From contig DASWHW010000050.1 in assembly GCA_036397975.1 (NCBI GenBank), forward strand, positions 1 through 64,000: a stretch of 64,000 bases of DNA, written 5' to 3'. Of this stretch, positions 40,545 through 50,313 are shown piece after piece. The number at the start of each line of letters is the position of its first letter. Within the stretch, counting starts at the first letter, position 1. Under the pieces are notes generated by a model that was not told the DNA's origin, searched no databases, and saw only the letters and a list, made by a program, of their open reading frames with translations. The translations under genes and the position numbers were made by a program. Source of the stretch: SZUA-287 sp036397975 (lineage in GTDB: Bacteria; Bacteroidota; Ignavibacteria; UBA10030; UBA6906).

Positions 40545-43532
40545 TTACATTGCCAGTTCCTTTGCAAGAAACTCGCCTGTTGCTGATGTCTTCACTCGGG
40601 CAATTTCCTCCGGGACACCCTCGGCGACAATGGCCCCTCCCTCTTTCCCTCCACCGGGACCAAGGTCAATAATCCAATCCGCCGTCTTGACGACGTCCAG
40701 ATTGTGTTCAATCACCATAACCGTGTTTCCTTTCTCCACCAGACGATTGAGCACATCAAGAAGCATTCGGATATCCTCGAAATGCAAACCAGTGGTTGGC
40801 TCGTCGAGGATATAGAGTGTGTTGCCGGTTCCAACTTTTGAAAGCTCTGTAGACAATTTCACCCGTTGCGCCTCTCCTCCGCTAAGTGTGGTAGCCTGTT
40901 GGCCAAGTCTGATGTAGCCAAGCCCCACGCTTTGCAGGGTCGAGAGCTTCCGCAGCAACCCTGGGATCTCCGAAAAGAAATCCACCGCCTCTCTCACCGT
41001 CATATCGAGGACGTCTGCGATTGATTTCCCCTTGTAATGCACCTGCAGGGTTTCTCGGTTGTACCGCTTGCCGCTGCACACATCGCACAGCACATACACA
41101 TCGGGAAGGAAATTCATCTCAATTCTTTTCACGCCATCCCCTTCACACGCGTCGCACCTCCCTCCCGCCACGTTGAAGCTGAATCGCCCCGCCTTGTACC
41201 CACGGATTTTTGCTTCTGGCATTTGCGTATACAAATCACGGATGAGGGTGAACAGCCCGGTATATGTGGCCGGATTCGATCGAGGCGTCCGACCAATTGG
41301 CGATTGATCAATCTCGATCACTTTGTCGATATGCTCAAGCCCGGCGATGGAATCAAAAGGCAGGGGCACAGCCTTGGACTGATAGAATTTCCTCGAAAGA
41401 ATTCGGTAGAGAGTTTCGCTAATGAGAGACGACTTGCCGGACCCGCTCACACCGGTGATGGAGATAAGTCGCCCGAGAGGAACTCGTAGCGTCACGTTCT
41501 GCAGGTTATTTCCCTTCGCCCCGGTGAGGACCAATTCCTTTCCATTCCCTCGACGTCGTTCCGGTGGGATGCCGATCGCCTTCTTCCCCAGTAAATAGTC
41601 GACCGTCAACGAGGTGGCGGCCTGTGCCGACCCGTTGCCGTTTCCTGAACTTTTCCGGTTCGTGAAATGCTCAAGCTCTTTGGGTGATCCAATTGCAACG
41701 ACAGCACCACCGTGCTCTCCGGCCCCCGGGCCCAGATCTATGACATGATCTGCGCTCTCAATCATTTCCTTGTCATGTTCTACAACCATCACTGTATTTC
41801 CGAGATCTCTCAGTTTTTTCAACGAGTCGATTAACTTAATGTTGTCACGTTGGTGAAGTCCAATACTTGGCTCATCCAGGATGTACAGGACACCGACTAG
41901 CTGAGAACCGATCTGTGTCGCCAATCGGATCCTTTGCCCTTCGCCTCCCGATAACGTTCGCGCCGGGCGATCAAGAGTGAGATAATCGAGTCCTACATTG
42001 AGAAGGAATTTCAATCGCTCCCTAATTTCCTTCACTACCTGCGATGCGATCTGCATCTGTCGATCTGTAAGTGTCAGCCGTTCGAAGAACGCTGCAGCAT
42101 CGGTCAGTGACTGTGCTACTACATCATGAATGGAGAACGACTTTCCAGTCTTGGCGTCTTCAATCTTGATCGCCAAGCTCTCTTTCCGAAGTCGGCCACC
42201 CTTGCACTCCGTGCAAGGCTTGGTGTTCATGTATGCCTCAACCCATTCCCGAATGTTGTTTGAACTTGTCTCGGCATAGTAATTCCGCATGATCTCCAAA
42301 AGGCCGCTATAGCGGTGGTGATACACGACTGTTCTCCCGGTGGAATATTTGTATTCAATTTCGAATTTCTCCTTCCCTCCTCCATAAAGGAGAACATCCA
42401 TCGCCTTCTTAGGAATGCCCTTAATCGATGTGTCAAAGTCGAAGTCGAATTTCTTCGCAACGGCACGCACCTGACTGAATGCCCACGTTTGCCGAGGTTT
42501 GCCAAGGGCGGCAATTCCCTCTTCGTTAATACTCAAATTCTTATCGGGCAGAATTAAGTCCAGGTCAAGCTCCTTGATTTCTCCGAGACCATCACACGAA
42601 CCGCAAGAACCATACGGCGAATTAAATGAGAATGAATTCGGGGCGGGCTCGTCGAAGCTGATGGCACAAGCAGGACAAGAGTAGTGCTCACTAAAGAGGA
42701 TGTCGTTGCTGCTTGGCGAGAGTTTTCCCTTGCCCTTGCGTGTCTTCTGAAGATTCTCTGCCGTTTCATCAGTCGAAACGATGATAAAGCCTCCACCAAA
42801 CTTGAGAGCGATCTCCACAGAATCCGCAATTCGTGGGCGGGATCCCTTTTGGACAACGATCCGATCGACAACGATCTCGATGTTGTGGACTTTGTATCGA
42901 TCGAGTTGGAGTCCCTTCTTGATTTCCGTAATGACGCCGTCATTCCGAACGCGCAGGAACCCATCTTTTACAATCTCCTCGAACAACTCCCGATAATGTC
43001 CCTTGCGACCTTTAACGACCGGAGCAAGAATATGGACTCTCGAACCTTCAGGCAGCTCCATGATGCTGTCGATGATTTGGTCAGTCGTCTGCTTCTCTAC
43101 CTTCCTCCCGCAGTTGTAGCAAAACTGCGTTCCGATCCTGGCAAAAAGCAGGCGGAGATAGTCATAAATCTCGGTAACGGTACCAACAGTCGAGCGTGGA
43201 TTATGGCTCACCGTCTTTTGTTCAATCGAAATCGCCGGACTGAGCCCCTCGATATAATCAACGTCGGGACGTTCCATGACGTCCAAGAATTGACGCGCGT
43301 AGGCAGAGAGACTCTCGACGAATCTTCGTTGACCCTCTGCGTAGATCGTATCAAATGCAAGACTCGACTTCCCGGAGCCTGACAAACCGGTTATCACGAC
43401 GAGCTTGCCTCTCGGAATGTCGAGATCAACATTCTTGAGATTATGTTCTCGCGCCCCGCGAATGACTATGCATTCCTCGGGAAAAAGAGGTGCTGAGGTT
43501 GGAAGTTTTCTCTTGGTTCTTGTCTGCATCAT
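40545..43532 (-). CDS. uvrA: Excinuclease ABC subunit A
   Basis: A 995-residue damage-recognition ATPase of nucleotide excision repair. Two ABC modules are complete: Walker A GLSGSGKSSLAFD near 48-60 and GVSGSGKSSLI in the C-half, with signatures TLSGGEGQRIRLA and TLSGGEAQRVKLS. The zinc modules use CPAC/CGSC in the N-half and CDACEGDG/CDVCSGK in the C-half. Length is slightly above E. coli UvrA (940). It is preceded by the terminator of the upstream operon and should have its own promoter, which I could not place. Confidence 0.96.
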   Translation of the reverse strand: MMQTRTKRKLPTSAPLFPEECIVIRGAREHNLKNVDLDIPRGKLVVITGLSGSGKSSLAFDTIYAEGQRRFVESLSAYARQFLDVMERPDVDYIEGLSPAISIEQKTVSHNPRSTVGTVTEIYDYLRLLFARIGTQFCYNCGRKVEKQTTDQIIDSIMELPEGSRVHILAPVVKGRKGHYRELFEEIVKDGFLRVRNDGVITEIKKGLQLDRYKVHNIEIVVDRIVVQKGSRPRIADSVEIALKFGGGFIIVSTDETAENLQKTRKGKGKLSPSSNDILFSEHYSCPACAISFDEPAPNSFSFNSPYGSCGSCDGLGEIKELDLDLILPDKNLSINEEGIAALGKPRQTWAFSQVRAVAKKFDFDFDTSIKGIPKKAMDVLLYGGGKEKFEIEYKYSTGRTVVYHHRYSGLLEIMRNYYAETSSNNIREWVEAYMNTKPCTECKGGRLRKESLAIKIEDAKTGKSFSIHDVVAQSLTDAAAFFERLTLTDRQMQIASQVVKEIRERLKFLLNVGLDYLTLDRPARTLSGGEGQRIRLATQIGSQLVGVLYILDEPSIGLHQRDNIKLIDSLKKLRDLGNTVMVVEHDKEMIESADHVIDLGPGAGEHGGAVVAIGSPKELEHFTNRKSSGNGNGSAQAATSLTVDYLLGKKAIGIPPERRRGNGKELVLTGAKGNNLQNVTLRVPLGRLISITGVSGSGKSSLISETLYRILSRKFYQSKAVPLPFDSIAGLEHIDKVIEIDQSPIGRTPRSNPATYTGLFTLIRDLYTQMPEAKIRGYKAGRFSFNVAGGRCDACEGDGVKRIEMNFLPDVYVLCDVCSGKRYNRETLQVHYKGKSIADVLDMTVREAVDFFSEIPGLLRKLSTLQSVGLGYIRLGQQATTLSGGEAQRVKLSTELSKVGTGNTLYILDEPTTGLHFEDIRMLLDVLNRLVEKGNTVMVIEHNLDVVKTADWIIDLGPGGGKEGGAIVAEGVPEEIARVKTSATGEFLAKELAM

Positions 43533-43567
43533 TTTTCTAATTCACGCGTTCCGGGTACATCGATTTT

Positions 43568-43600
43568 GTCACAAAAGAAGAACCCGGAGTCAATCCGGGC
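43568..43600 (-). terminator. Terminator after DUF58 gene
   Basis: On the minus strand CCCGGA (43599-43594), a 5-nt loop and TCCGGG (43588-43583) form a GC-rich stem, followed by TTCTTCTTTTG. It lies 30 bp past the DUF58 stop and separates that operon from uvrA. Confidence 0.65.
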
Positions 43601-43630
43601 TCAAGGGTAAAACGCTCTTTGTTCAGCCCA

Positions 43631-44530
43631 TCACTGTAACCTGGAACGCTTTCGCAAATACTCAAAGAGTGCGACGTCGTACGAGGTGCTCGTGTCGAGG
43701 AGAACATAATCAATGTAGTTTTCTCGGCACTCCCTCTTATATCGCTCAAGAAACTCGGACATGGTTTTTCTGTAAGCTCTTCGAATTTGCCACGGCTGTG
43801 TTGTCAGCTCCTCCGCTGTCTCCATATCCCGAAATTGGGCATCTCCATCAAAGGCAAAGGATCGCTCTAACGGATCCAGAATGTGCATCACTATGACTTC
43901 ATTCTTCTTATGTCGGAAATGCTTCAGGGCTGCCATGATTTCCTCAGGCTTGTCAAGAAGGTCACTCAGAACGATGACCAGGCCCCGTCGCTTAATTCTA
44001 TCTGCCACCTGATGAAGCGACCGACCCGCCCTTGTTTGGTTGGCAGACGCAACCTGTTCGAGGGAAAGGAGAATCTGCCTCAGATATCCGCGCGTTGCAT
44101 GTGGTGGCAAATACGTGTGAATACTCTCATCAAACACGGCCAATCCGACTGCGTCTTGCTGCTTGATCATCATATACGACAATGATGCCGCCAGATATGC
44201 CGCATAGGTCAACTTTGAGACCGAGCCCTCAGACGCGAATGCCATCGACTTGCTTGAATCAATGACGATATACGACTTAAGGTTGGTCTCTTCTTCATAC
44301 TGTTTGATGTAATAGCGATCGGTCCTCCCATAGATCTTCCAATCGATGTGGCGAATCTCATCTCCGGGCATATACTGCCGGTGCTCGGCAAACTCGACAC
44401 TGAACCCATGATAAGGACTCTTGTGAAGTCCAGTGATAAACCCTTCCACAACCAGCCGAGCGCGAAGCTCCATGTTTGCAAGCTTGGAGACAACAGTTGG
44501 TTGCAGGTAATGTAGTTGAGATTGAGTCAT
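43631..44530 (-). CDS. DUF58 domain protein (von Willebrand A-like)
   Basis: A 299-residue protein of the DUF58 family. The hallmark segment near 45-75 (GFSVEFAEHRQYMPGDEIRHIDW then KIYGRTDR in register) is complete; the vWA-like fold with its metal site motif DSSKSM starts near 89. Family members normally pair with MoxR AAA+ ATPases and Bat proteins, possibly as chaperones or stress factors; neither partner is nearby. Its ATG overlaps the lipoprotein stop (TAATG). No membrane segment was seen. Confidence 0.9.
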   Translation of the reverse strand: MTQSQLHYLQPTVVSKLANMELRARLVVEGFITGLHKSPYHGFSVEFAEHRQYMPGDEIRHIDWKIYGRTDRYYIKQYEEETNLKSYIVIDSSKSMAFASEGSVSKLTYAAYLAASLSYMMIKQQDAVGLAVFDESIHTYLPPHATRGYLRQILLSLEQVASANQTRAGRSLHQVADRIKRRGLVIVLSDLLDKPEEIMAALKHFRHKKNEVIVMHILDPLERSFAFDGDAQFRDMETAEELTTQPWQIRRAYRKTMSEFLERYKRECRENYIDYVLLDTSTSYDVALFEYLRKRSRLQ

Positions 44531-45033
44531 TACTTCTTGACGACCGTTGACTTTTCCTTTTTTGCTTCTTCAGCAGGCAGCATCGCTTCCGGTTCCTCTC
44601 CAAGATGCTCTAACTCAAACTGGGCGGAAAGCGCCATCTCGTGGCTGGGGTATTTTTCCAGGAAGAGCTTGTAAGCGGTTGCAGCGCTATCGATGATTTT
44701 GAGTTCGTTGTTGTACAGAAAGCCGATCAGAAACAGGGCAGTGGGCGTCTGCTTCGCATCGGGAAACAACTCATAGTACTTCCAGTATTCATTGATCGCT
44801 TGTTGATACTGGTGTGTATTATTCTGGTACAGACTGGCAAGAATAAACTGGGCCGCTTCGGCCTTTTCGCTCTTTGGATACTCATCGACGATCTTTCGAT
44901 ACAATTGAATGGCTTCATCGATTTTTGAGCTTTTGACCGCGAGCTCCGCTTGTTGAAAATACTCATCGGCAGACGGTTTACTACATCCCGAGAAGATGAT
45001 GGTGCAGAACACGAACAACGTGAATACTCGCAT
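44530..45033 (-). CDS. TPR-repeat lipoprotein (BamD/YbgF-like)
   Basis: A 167-residue predicted lipoprotein. From ATG 45033 the signal is MRVFTLFVFCTIIFSGC, with lipobox FSGC and Cys17 as the lipidated residue. About three tetratricopeptide repeats follow (for example AIQLYRKIVDEYPKSEKAEAAQF and the similar unit ending ALSAQFELEH), as in outer-membrane assembly factors BamD/YbgF. It is shorter than BamD. A GGAG site 8 nt upstream supports this start over the longer frame from 45102. Confidence 0.82.
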   Translation of the reverse strand: MRVFTLFVFCTIIFSGCSKPSADEYFQQAELAVKSSKIDEAIQLYRKIVDEYPKSEKAEAAQFILASLYQNNTHQYQQAINEYWKYYELFPDAKQTPTALFLIGFLYNNELKIIDSAATAYKLFLEKYPSHEMALSAQFELEHLGEEPEAMLPAEEAKKEKSTVVKK

Positions 45034-45142
45034 AGGGGAGCTCCGGGAATTCAATGATGCGAACGGGATGTCGCTTCGTAACAAATACGACAAACTTGTC
45101 ACATGGTAGAGAAATAGGATCTAAGAATCAAACGACCTTCTA

Positions 45143-46453
45143 TTAGTTGCGACCAATAACCGCGGCAAAGAAGCCGTCGCTTCCATGCAGATGAGGAGTC
45201 AAGAAGAGGTAATCGGAAGAACTATTGAGAGTCACACTGTGTTTTCCCAACGCTTCAGATGTTGACCGAAGAGAATACTCAGTGTGTCTGTTGAGAAACC
45301 ACTCAACGACGTCTTCGTTCTCCGAGCGTAACAACGAGCAGGTTGCATACACCAGGATTCCGCCCGGCCTCACGAGCTTCGCATATTCTTCAAGGACAGA
45401 TCGCTGGATGTCATTCAACTGAACAATTCCTTCTTCCCGGAATCGCATTTTTGCATCGGGGTTCCGACGATATGTTCCGCTCCCCGAACATGGAGCGTCA
45501 ACGAGAACTCGGTCCGCTCCCTGCTCATGAATGACTGCATGGTATTCGGTGGTGTGACGTGCCTCGATGCAGTTTAACCCCGTCCTCCTCACTCGCTCGG
45601 AAATACCGGCCAGCCGTGATCTGTCAACATCAATTGCAATCACCTTCCCCGTGTCTTCCATGATTGAAGCAAGGTGTAAGGACTTTCCTCCCCCTCCCGC
45701 GCATGCGTCGACAATAACCTCCCCAGGAGATGGGTTGACCAGGAAGGAAATGATCTGGCTCCCCTCGTCTTGAATCTCAAACAGTCCTTCGCCAAACGCT
45801 CGAAGCGATTGAGCGTGGAATCGCTTTTCAGCGACAAGACCAACCGGCGAAATGGATGTTGCGCTGGTTGCAACATTTTCCTCCCGAAGGCGCGCTGCAC
45901 ATTCTTCTCTCGTTGTTTTGAGATGATTCACGCGCAAAACGGTCGGCGCAGGGCGATTGAGAGACTTGCAGAGGGCATTTGCTTCATTCTCCCCAAACCG
46001 GTCAATCCATTCTAGAACAATTGAATCGGGAAACGAATTCTGGACGGAAATTCTCTTGGCGGGATCCTCTAGTATGTCCTCCGAGAGAGTCACCTCACAG
46101 ATCTTTTCAAGAAACTCGCTGATCTCAATATCTGGATGCGCCATTCGCCACAAAGCGTCAATTTCGGAACGTAATCCGTCAAGATGTTGGCCACCGAATT
46201 TGAGACAATAGGCAGTGCAGTACGACAGGGATGAAGCTTGTAACGGCAGAGCAATAGATGAAAGGTAAGTTTGTAGAAGTCGATAATTTCGAATAACCCC
46301 ATAGAGGGTCTCCGATATGAAGCGTCGATCGCGGGCGCCGAGATATTTTCGCTTGCGGAAGAATTCCTGGGCTATTCTGTCCGCAGGATTGGACGAAGCT
46401 CGAATGAAATCAAGGACTTCCGCGACGTGACCAATCAATGAGGCCTGCCTCAT
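45143..46453 (-). CDS. rsmB: 16S rRNA m5C967 methyltransferase RsmB
   Basis: A 436-residue RNA cytosine-C5 methyltransferase. The N-terminal about 140 residues form the NusB-like RNA-binding domain. The Rossmann domain has VDACAGGGGKSLHLA for SAM and two catalytic cysteines, in VDAPCSGSGTYRRNP and VYATCSLL. It belongs to the operon starting at the isoaspartyl peptidase and is separated from the lipoprotein gene by 109 bp, where TTG-N20-TACCATG is a weak promoter candidate. Confidence 0.93.
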   Translation of the reverse strand: MRQASLIGHVAEVLDFIRASSNPADRIAQEFFRKRKYLGARDRRFISETLYGVIRNYRLLQTYLSSIALPLQASSLSYCTAYCLKFGGQHLDGLRSEIDALWRMAHPDIEISEFLEKICEVTLSEDILEDPAKRISVQNSFPDSIVLEWIDRFGENEANALCKSLNRPAPTVLRVNHLKTTREECAARLREENVATSATSISPVGLVAEKRFHAQSLRAFGEGLFEIQDEGSQIISFLVNPSPGEVIVDACAGGGGKSLHLASIMEDTGKVIAIDVDRSRLAGISERVRRTGLNCIEARHTTEYHAVIHEQGADRVLVDAPCSGSGTYRRNPDAKMRFREEGIVQLNDIQRSVLEEYAKLVRPGGILVYATCSLLRSENEDVVEWFLNRHTEYSLRSTSEALGKHSVTLNSSSDYLFLTPHLHGSDGFFAAVIGRN

Positions 46454-46489
46454 CGGGTCGGGGGAGGTTCTTGTGAATGAAGATTCGGG

Positions 46490-47395
46490 CTAAAGATCAA
46501 CAACGGGGTTCCGCATTTCGGAGGTCATGTATCCCCGGGCCATCCGGGGTGTGTTATACCCAAAACCGATTTTTCCTTTGCTCGTCAAGGCAACTACTCC
46601 ACCATACCCACCAGTCTTTTTCTCGAGGATCGACAAAGCCTCCTGGATCGCCTTGCTGGGATCGCCGTATTTTTCCATAAGATCATAGACAGTTTTTGCC
46701 ATGACCACTTTCATGAGCGCCTCCCCCCATCCTGTCGTCGCCACCGCGCCGGCTTCATTATCAGCAAATGTCCCACATCCGATTATCGGCGAATCTCCTA
46801 CCCTTCCCGGATGCTTGTTGGGAGTCCCGCCGGTCGATGTGCCCGAGGCAACGTTGCCAAACTTATCGAGAGCGATTGCGCCCACGGTGTCAGACGGCAT
46901 TTTCTTTTTCCGAAAGATCTCCTTCGTCGATACTTTCTTTCTGGACTGATATTCTCTCCAACGTGCAAGCTCCCGGTCGGTAATCAGATCATCATGACCA
47001 CAGGTTTTTACCCCATGCTCACGCGCAAAACGAGTCGCCCCGATCCCGGCAAGCAATACATGCTCGCTTTTCTCCATTATTGCACGCGCCAACAGAATAG
47101 GGTTTTTAATGTTCTGTACCGCCGCAACTGCTCCGGCCATAAGGGTACTGCCATCCATGATGCTCGCCTCTAATTCGACATCTCCCACCATGTTGACGAA
47201 GGAACCTCGTCCTGCATCGAATGTATCGTCATTCTCCAATATTCTTATGGTCTCTGTCACGACATCGACGGAGGTCCCCCCGCGACTCAGCATTGTCCAG
47301 CCGGCAGTAAGTGCGTCCTGGACTCCTTTCTTGTGCTGCTTTACCGCCTCGTCAGGAATATCCCACGCTCCCCCATGAACCATTAATGAAATCAA
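46490..47395 (-). CDS. Isoaspartyl peptidase / plant-type L-asparaginase
   Basis: A 301-residue Ntn hydrolase made as a precursor and self-cleaved before Thr170 in PSDTVGAIALD. The mature beta subunit continues with SGTSTGGTPNKHPGRVGDSPIIG, the substrate pocket. It cleaves beta-aspartyl dipeptides and asparagine. The start is TTG 47395, which gives the usual spacing before VHGGAW; ATG 47383 is the alternative. A promoter match lies about 35-65 nt upstream. There is no signal peptide, so it should be cytoplasmic. Confidence 0.92.
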   Translation of the reverse strand: MISLMVHGGAWDIPDEAVKQHKKGVQDALTAGWTMLSRGGTSVDVVTETIRILENDDTFDAGRGSFVNMVGDVELEASIMDGSTLMAGAVAAVQNIKNPILLARAIMEKSEHVLLAGIGATRFAREHGVKTCGHDDLITDRELARWREYQSRKKVSTKEIFRKKKMPSDTVGAIALDKFGNVASGTSTGGTPNKHPGRVGDSPIIGCGTFADNEAGAVATTGWGEALMKVVMAKTVYDLMEKYGDPSKAIQEALSILEKKTGGYGGVVALTSKGKIGFGYNTPRMARGYMTSEMRNPVVDL

Positions 47396-47429
47396 CTCTC
47401 ATGCTCCGTTTTTGATTTATAAATGCCGA

Positions 47430-47460
47430 AAAAGGTACTGAAATCCATATCGCGAATCAA
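47430..47460 (-). promoter_or_regulatory. Promoter for isoaspartyl peptidase-rsmB operon
   Basis: Minus strand: TTG (47460-47458), 20-nt spacer, TACCTTTT (47437-47430). It leaves a leader of roughly 30 nt before the TTG start at 47395. Confidence 0.5.
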
Positions 47461-47482
47461 TGCGATCATTCACAGCTGAAAT

Positions 47483-47519
47483 AAAAAAGCCCTTCGCACG
47501 AATGGACACGCGAAGGACT
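47483..47519 (-). terminator. Terminator after clpB
   Basis: On the minus strand a stem AGTCCTTCGC/GCGAAGGGCT (one mismatch; core CCTTCGC 47491-47497 with GCGAAGG 47510-47516) is followed by TTTTTT (47488-47483). It lies 19 bp past the clpB stop. Confidence 0.85.
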
Positions 47520-47537
47520 TGGATTCTTGGGTCAGGA

Positions 47538-50180
47538 TCAGTTCACTACCTCAGCATTCATCTTCTTGACAAATTCAATCAGTCCTGACTTATCAAGGCT
47601 TACTTCGACAGTATCACCTTCCTGGATTTCACCGAGCAAGATGCGCTGCGATAAAGGATTCACGAGGTGTTTCTGAATCACACGCTTCAGCGGACGGGCA
47701 CCAAATGTGGGGTCATAACCCAGCTTCGCGAGCCAATCTTTCGCATCGTCAGTTACCTGGATCGCGATGGATTTGTGATAGAGTAATTCCTCCACCCGAC
47801 GGAGTTGTATTGAGACGATTTCACGAACATCTTTTCTCGAAAGAGGTCTGAAGACTACTACTTCGTCAACCCGGTTGAGAAATTCAGGTCGGATGGTTTG
47901 ACGAAGGAGCTGATATAGCTCCTGGCGAAGAGAACCAAATGATTCTTCCCATTCTTCACCGTCTTTGAAATCCGAAGAGATGCGCTCCTGAATCAGTTGT
48001 GATCCTAAGTTGGAAGTCATAACAATGATGGTGTTCTTGAAGTCCACCGTCCGTCCCTTGCTATCGGTAAGTCTACCCTCATCAAGAACCTGCAGGAGGA
48101 GGTTAAAAACCTCAGGATGAGCTTTCTCAATCTCGTCAAGAAGAACGATCGAATACGGACGACGGCGTACAGCCTCAGTCAGCTGACCTCCTTCATCATA
48201 TCCTACATATCCAGGAGGCGCTCCGATAAGCCTCGAGACGGAAAATTTTTCCATATACTCGCTCATGTCAATACGGACAATAGCAGACTCGTTATTGAAC
48301 AGGAATTCAGCAAGCGCACGGGCCAGTTCGGTTTTTCCCACACCCGTGCTTCCAAGAAAAATGAATGATCCTATAGGTCGCTGCTCGTCTTGCAAGCCAG
48401 CTCGCGCCCGGCGAATTGCGTCGCCTACAGCATGTACAGCTTCATCCTGCGCAATCACCCGTTCGCGCAACCGTTCATCCAGCTCAAGAAGTTTCGTTCG
48501 TTCACTTTCAAGCATGCGGGAAACGGGAATACCGGTCCACCGGGCAACAATTTCCGCGATGTCTTCAGCATCGACTTCTTCTTTCAACATTTTTTGTGAC
48601 TTCTGTACGTCCTGAAGTTTTGCCGATGCCTCTTTCAGTTGTTTCTCAAGTGTTGCAAGGGTTCCGTAACGAAGCTCGGCAACTCTCCCCAGATCACCCT
48701 CACGCTCTTTCTTCTCCGCCTCAAGTTTGACCCGCTCACTTTCTCCTTTCATGTTTCTGATCGATTGAATAATGTCCTTTTCGACCTTCCAGTGTGCCGT
48801 CAGTTCTGTGCTCGTCTGATGAAGATCAGCCAGGTCGCGTTCGATAACATTCAGCCTCTCTCGTGACGCGTTATCCCTTTCACGACGTACTGCCTCCCGC
48901 TCGATCTCAAGCTGCTTCACTCGTCGCTCCACGTTATCCAATTCTTCAGGCATTGAGTCAATTTCAATGCGAAGCTTTGCTGCCGCTTCATCAATCAAAT
49001 CAATGGCCTTGTCAGGCAGAAAACGGTCTGCAATATACCGATGACTGAGTTGCGCGGCGGCGACAATTGCTCCGTCGGTAATACGAACACCATGATGCAC
49101 TTCATAACGTTCCTTCAATCCGCGCAAAATCGAAATGGTGTCGTCGATGTTTGGCTCACTCACCAAGACCGGTTGAAATCTTCTTTCGAGCGCAGGATCC
49201 TTTTCAACATGCTTGCGATACTCGTCTATCGTTGTGGCCCCGATGACATGTAACTCACCCTTGGCAAGTGCGGGCTTGAGCATGTTTGCAGCATCGACGG
49301 CACCTTGTGCTGCTCCAGCGCCAATGATGGTGTGCATCTCATCGATGAAGAGGATAACCTCGCCGTCAGATTCTTGGACTTCTTTGAGAAGCGCTTTGAG
49401 GCGTTCCTCGAATTGCCCACGGAAGCTAGTCCCGGCAACGAGAGACCCCATGTCGAGAGCAACGATCCGCTTTGATCGTAGTGATTCAGGTACATCCCCT
49501 TGTACAATCCTGAAGGCAATCCCCTCTGCAATCGCAGTCTTCCCCACACCCGGTTCACCAATCAGCACGGGATTATTTTTTGTCCGCCGCGAGATGACCT
49601 GCAAGACACGACGGATTTCCTCATCTCGGCCAATAACGGGATCGAGTTTCCCCTTTTGTGCCAACTCATTGAGGTCCCGGCCGTATCGCTTGAGTGCTTG
49701 ATATTTTTCCTCCGGCTGTTGGTCCGTTACACTGTGCGACCCGCGGATATCCTTCAACACCTTGAGAATGTTATCAGTTGATACTCCCTGCTCTGCCAAT
49801 AGACGTTCTACGGGTGTTCCTTTTTGGAGTGAGATTCCGAGAAGGAAATGTTCCGTGCTGATATAGGAATCCTTTAGTCTCTCCGCTTGTTTCTGAGCGT
49901 CTTCAAAGACCTTCGACAGATGTTGCCCGATACTCAGACTGCCAATTCCTGCCCCGGACACCTTGGGAAGGCGGTCTATCGCTTCATTCAGTTTTATTTT
50001 GATGAATCGATCATTCGCACCGAGCTTTTGAAGCACAGGCAATATTGTTCCGTTTGGGTCCTGTACCAAGGCGGCCAGAAGATGTTCGGGCTCTATGAAT
50101 TGATTGCCATAGCTGGTGGCAATCAACTGGGCACTTTGAAGTGCTTCCTGTGATTTTATTGTCAGCTGATTCAAATTCAT
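47538..50180 (-). CDS. clpB: ClpB protein disaggregase
   Basis: An 880-residue Hsp100 hexameric ATPase that extracts proteins from aggregates together with DnaK. Domain order: N-terminal Clp repeats (1-145), first AAA+ with [13 protein letters not shown] near 207-219, the coiled-coil M domain (about 410-520) that distinguishes ClpB from ClpA/C, second AAA+ with [14 protein letters not shown], and the D2-small C-terminus. No tripeptide for ClpP docking was noticed. It lies directly downstream of dnaK, with a hairpin between them; no CIRCE element was found. Confidence 0.97.
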   Translation of the reverse strand: MNLNQLTIKSQEALQSAQLIATSYGNQFIEPEHLLAALVQDPNGTILPVLQKLGANDRFIKIKLNEAIDRLPKVSGAGIGSLSIGQHLSKVFEDAQKQAERLKDSYISTEHFLLGISLQKGTPVERLLAEQGVSTDNILKVLKDIRGSHSVTDQQPEEKYQALKRYGRDLNELAQKGKLDPVIGRDEEIRRVLQVISRRTKNNPVLIGEPGVGKTAIAEGIAFRIVQGDVPESLRSKRIVALDMGSLVAGTSFRGQFEERLKALLKEVQESDGEVILFIDEMHTIIGAGAAQGAVDAANMLKPALAKGELHVIGATTIDEYRKHVEKDPALERRFQPVLVSEPNIDDTISILRGLKERYEVHHGVRITDGAIVAAAQLSHRYIADRFLPDKAIDLIDEAAAKLRIEIDSMPEELDNVERRVKQLEIEREAVRRERDNASRERLNVIERDLADLHQTSTELTAHWKVEKDIIQSIRNMKGESERVKLEAEKKEREGDLGRVAELRYGTLATLEKQLKEASAKLQDVQKSQKMLKEEVDAEDIAEIVARWTGIPVSRMLESERTKLLELDERLRERVIAQDEAVHAVGDAIRRARAGLQDEQRPIGSFIFLGSTGVGKTELARALAEFLFNNESAIVRIDMSEYMEKFSVSRLIGAPPGYVGYDEGGQLTEAVRRRPYSIVLLDEIEKAHPEVFNLLLQVLDEGRLTDSKGRTVDFKNTIIVMTSNLGSQLIQERISSDFKDGEEWEESFGSLRQELYQLLRQTIRPEFLNRVDEVVVFRPLSRKDVREIVSIQLRRVEELLYHKSIAIQVTDDAKDWLAKLGYDPTFGARPLKRVIQKHLVNPLSQRILLGEIQEGDTVEVSLDKSGLIEFVKKMNAEVVN

Positions 50181-50210
50181 GGTTCACCTGGCTTTCATTG
50201 TCTCTACACA

Positions 50211-50236
50211 AAAGGCGAGGATATCGCCTCGCCTTT
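50211..50236 (-). terminator. Hairpin between dnaK and clpB
   Basis: A perfect 10-bp inverted repeat, AAAGGCGAGG (50211-50220) and CCTCGCCTTT (50227-50236). On the minus strand it ends in a four-T run. It lies 77 bp past dnaK and only 30 bp before the clpB ATG, so it could be a partial terminator or a leader hairpin of clpB. Confidence 0.65.
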
Positions 50237-50313
50237 CGTAATCCCCACGCCATCCACGGGGGAGATATGCCTACAATTCCCTTTGATAAGAGGGAGTGTG
50301 AGGGCTTTCTTTG

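Noticed and set aside
42684..43382. 232-codon open frame antisense to uvrA
   Set aside because: It covers the conserved N-half of UvrA on the other strand and has no recognisable features.
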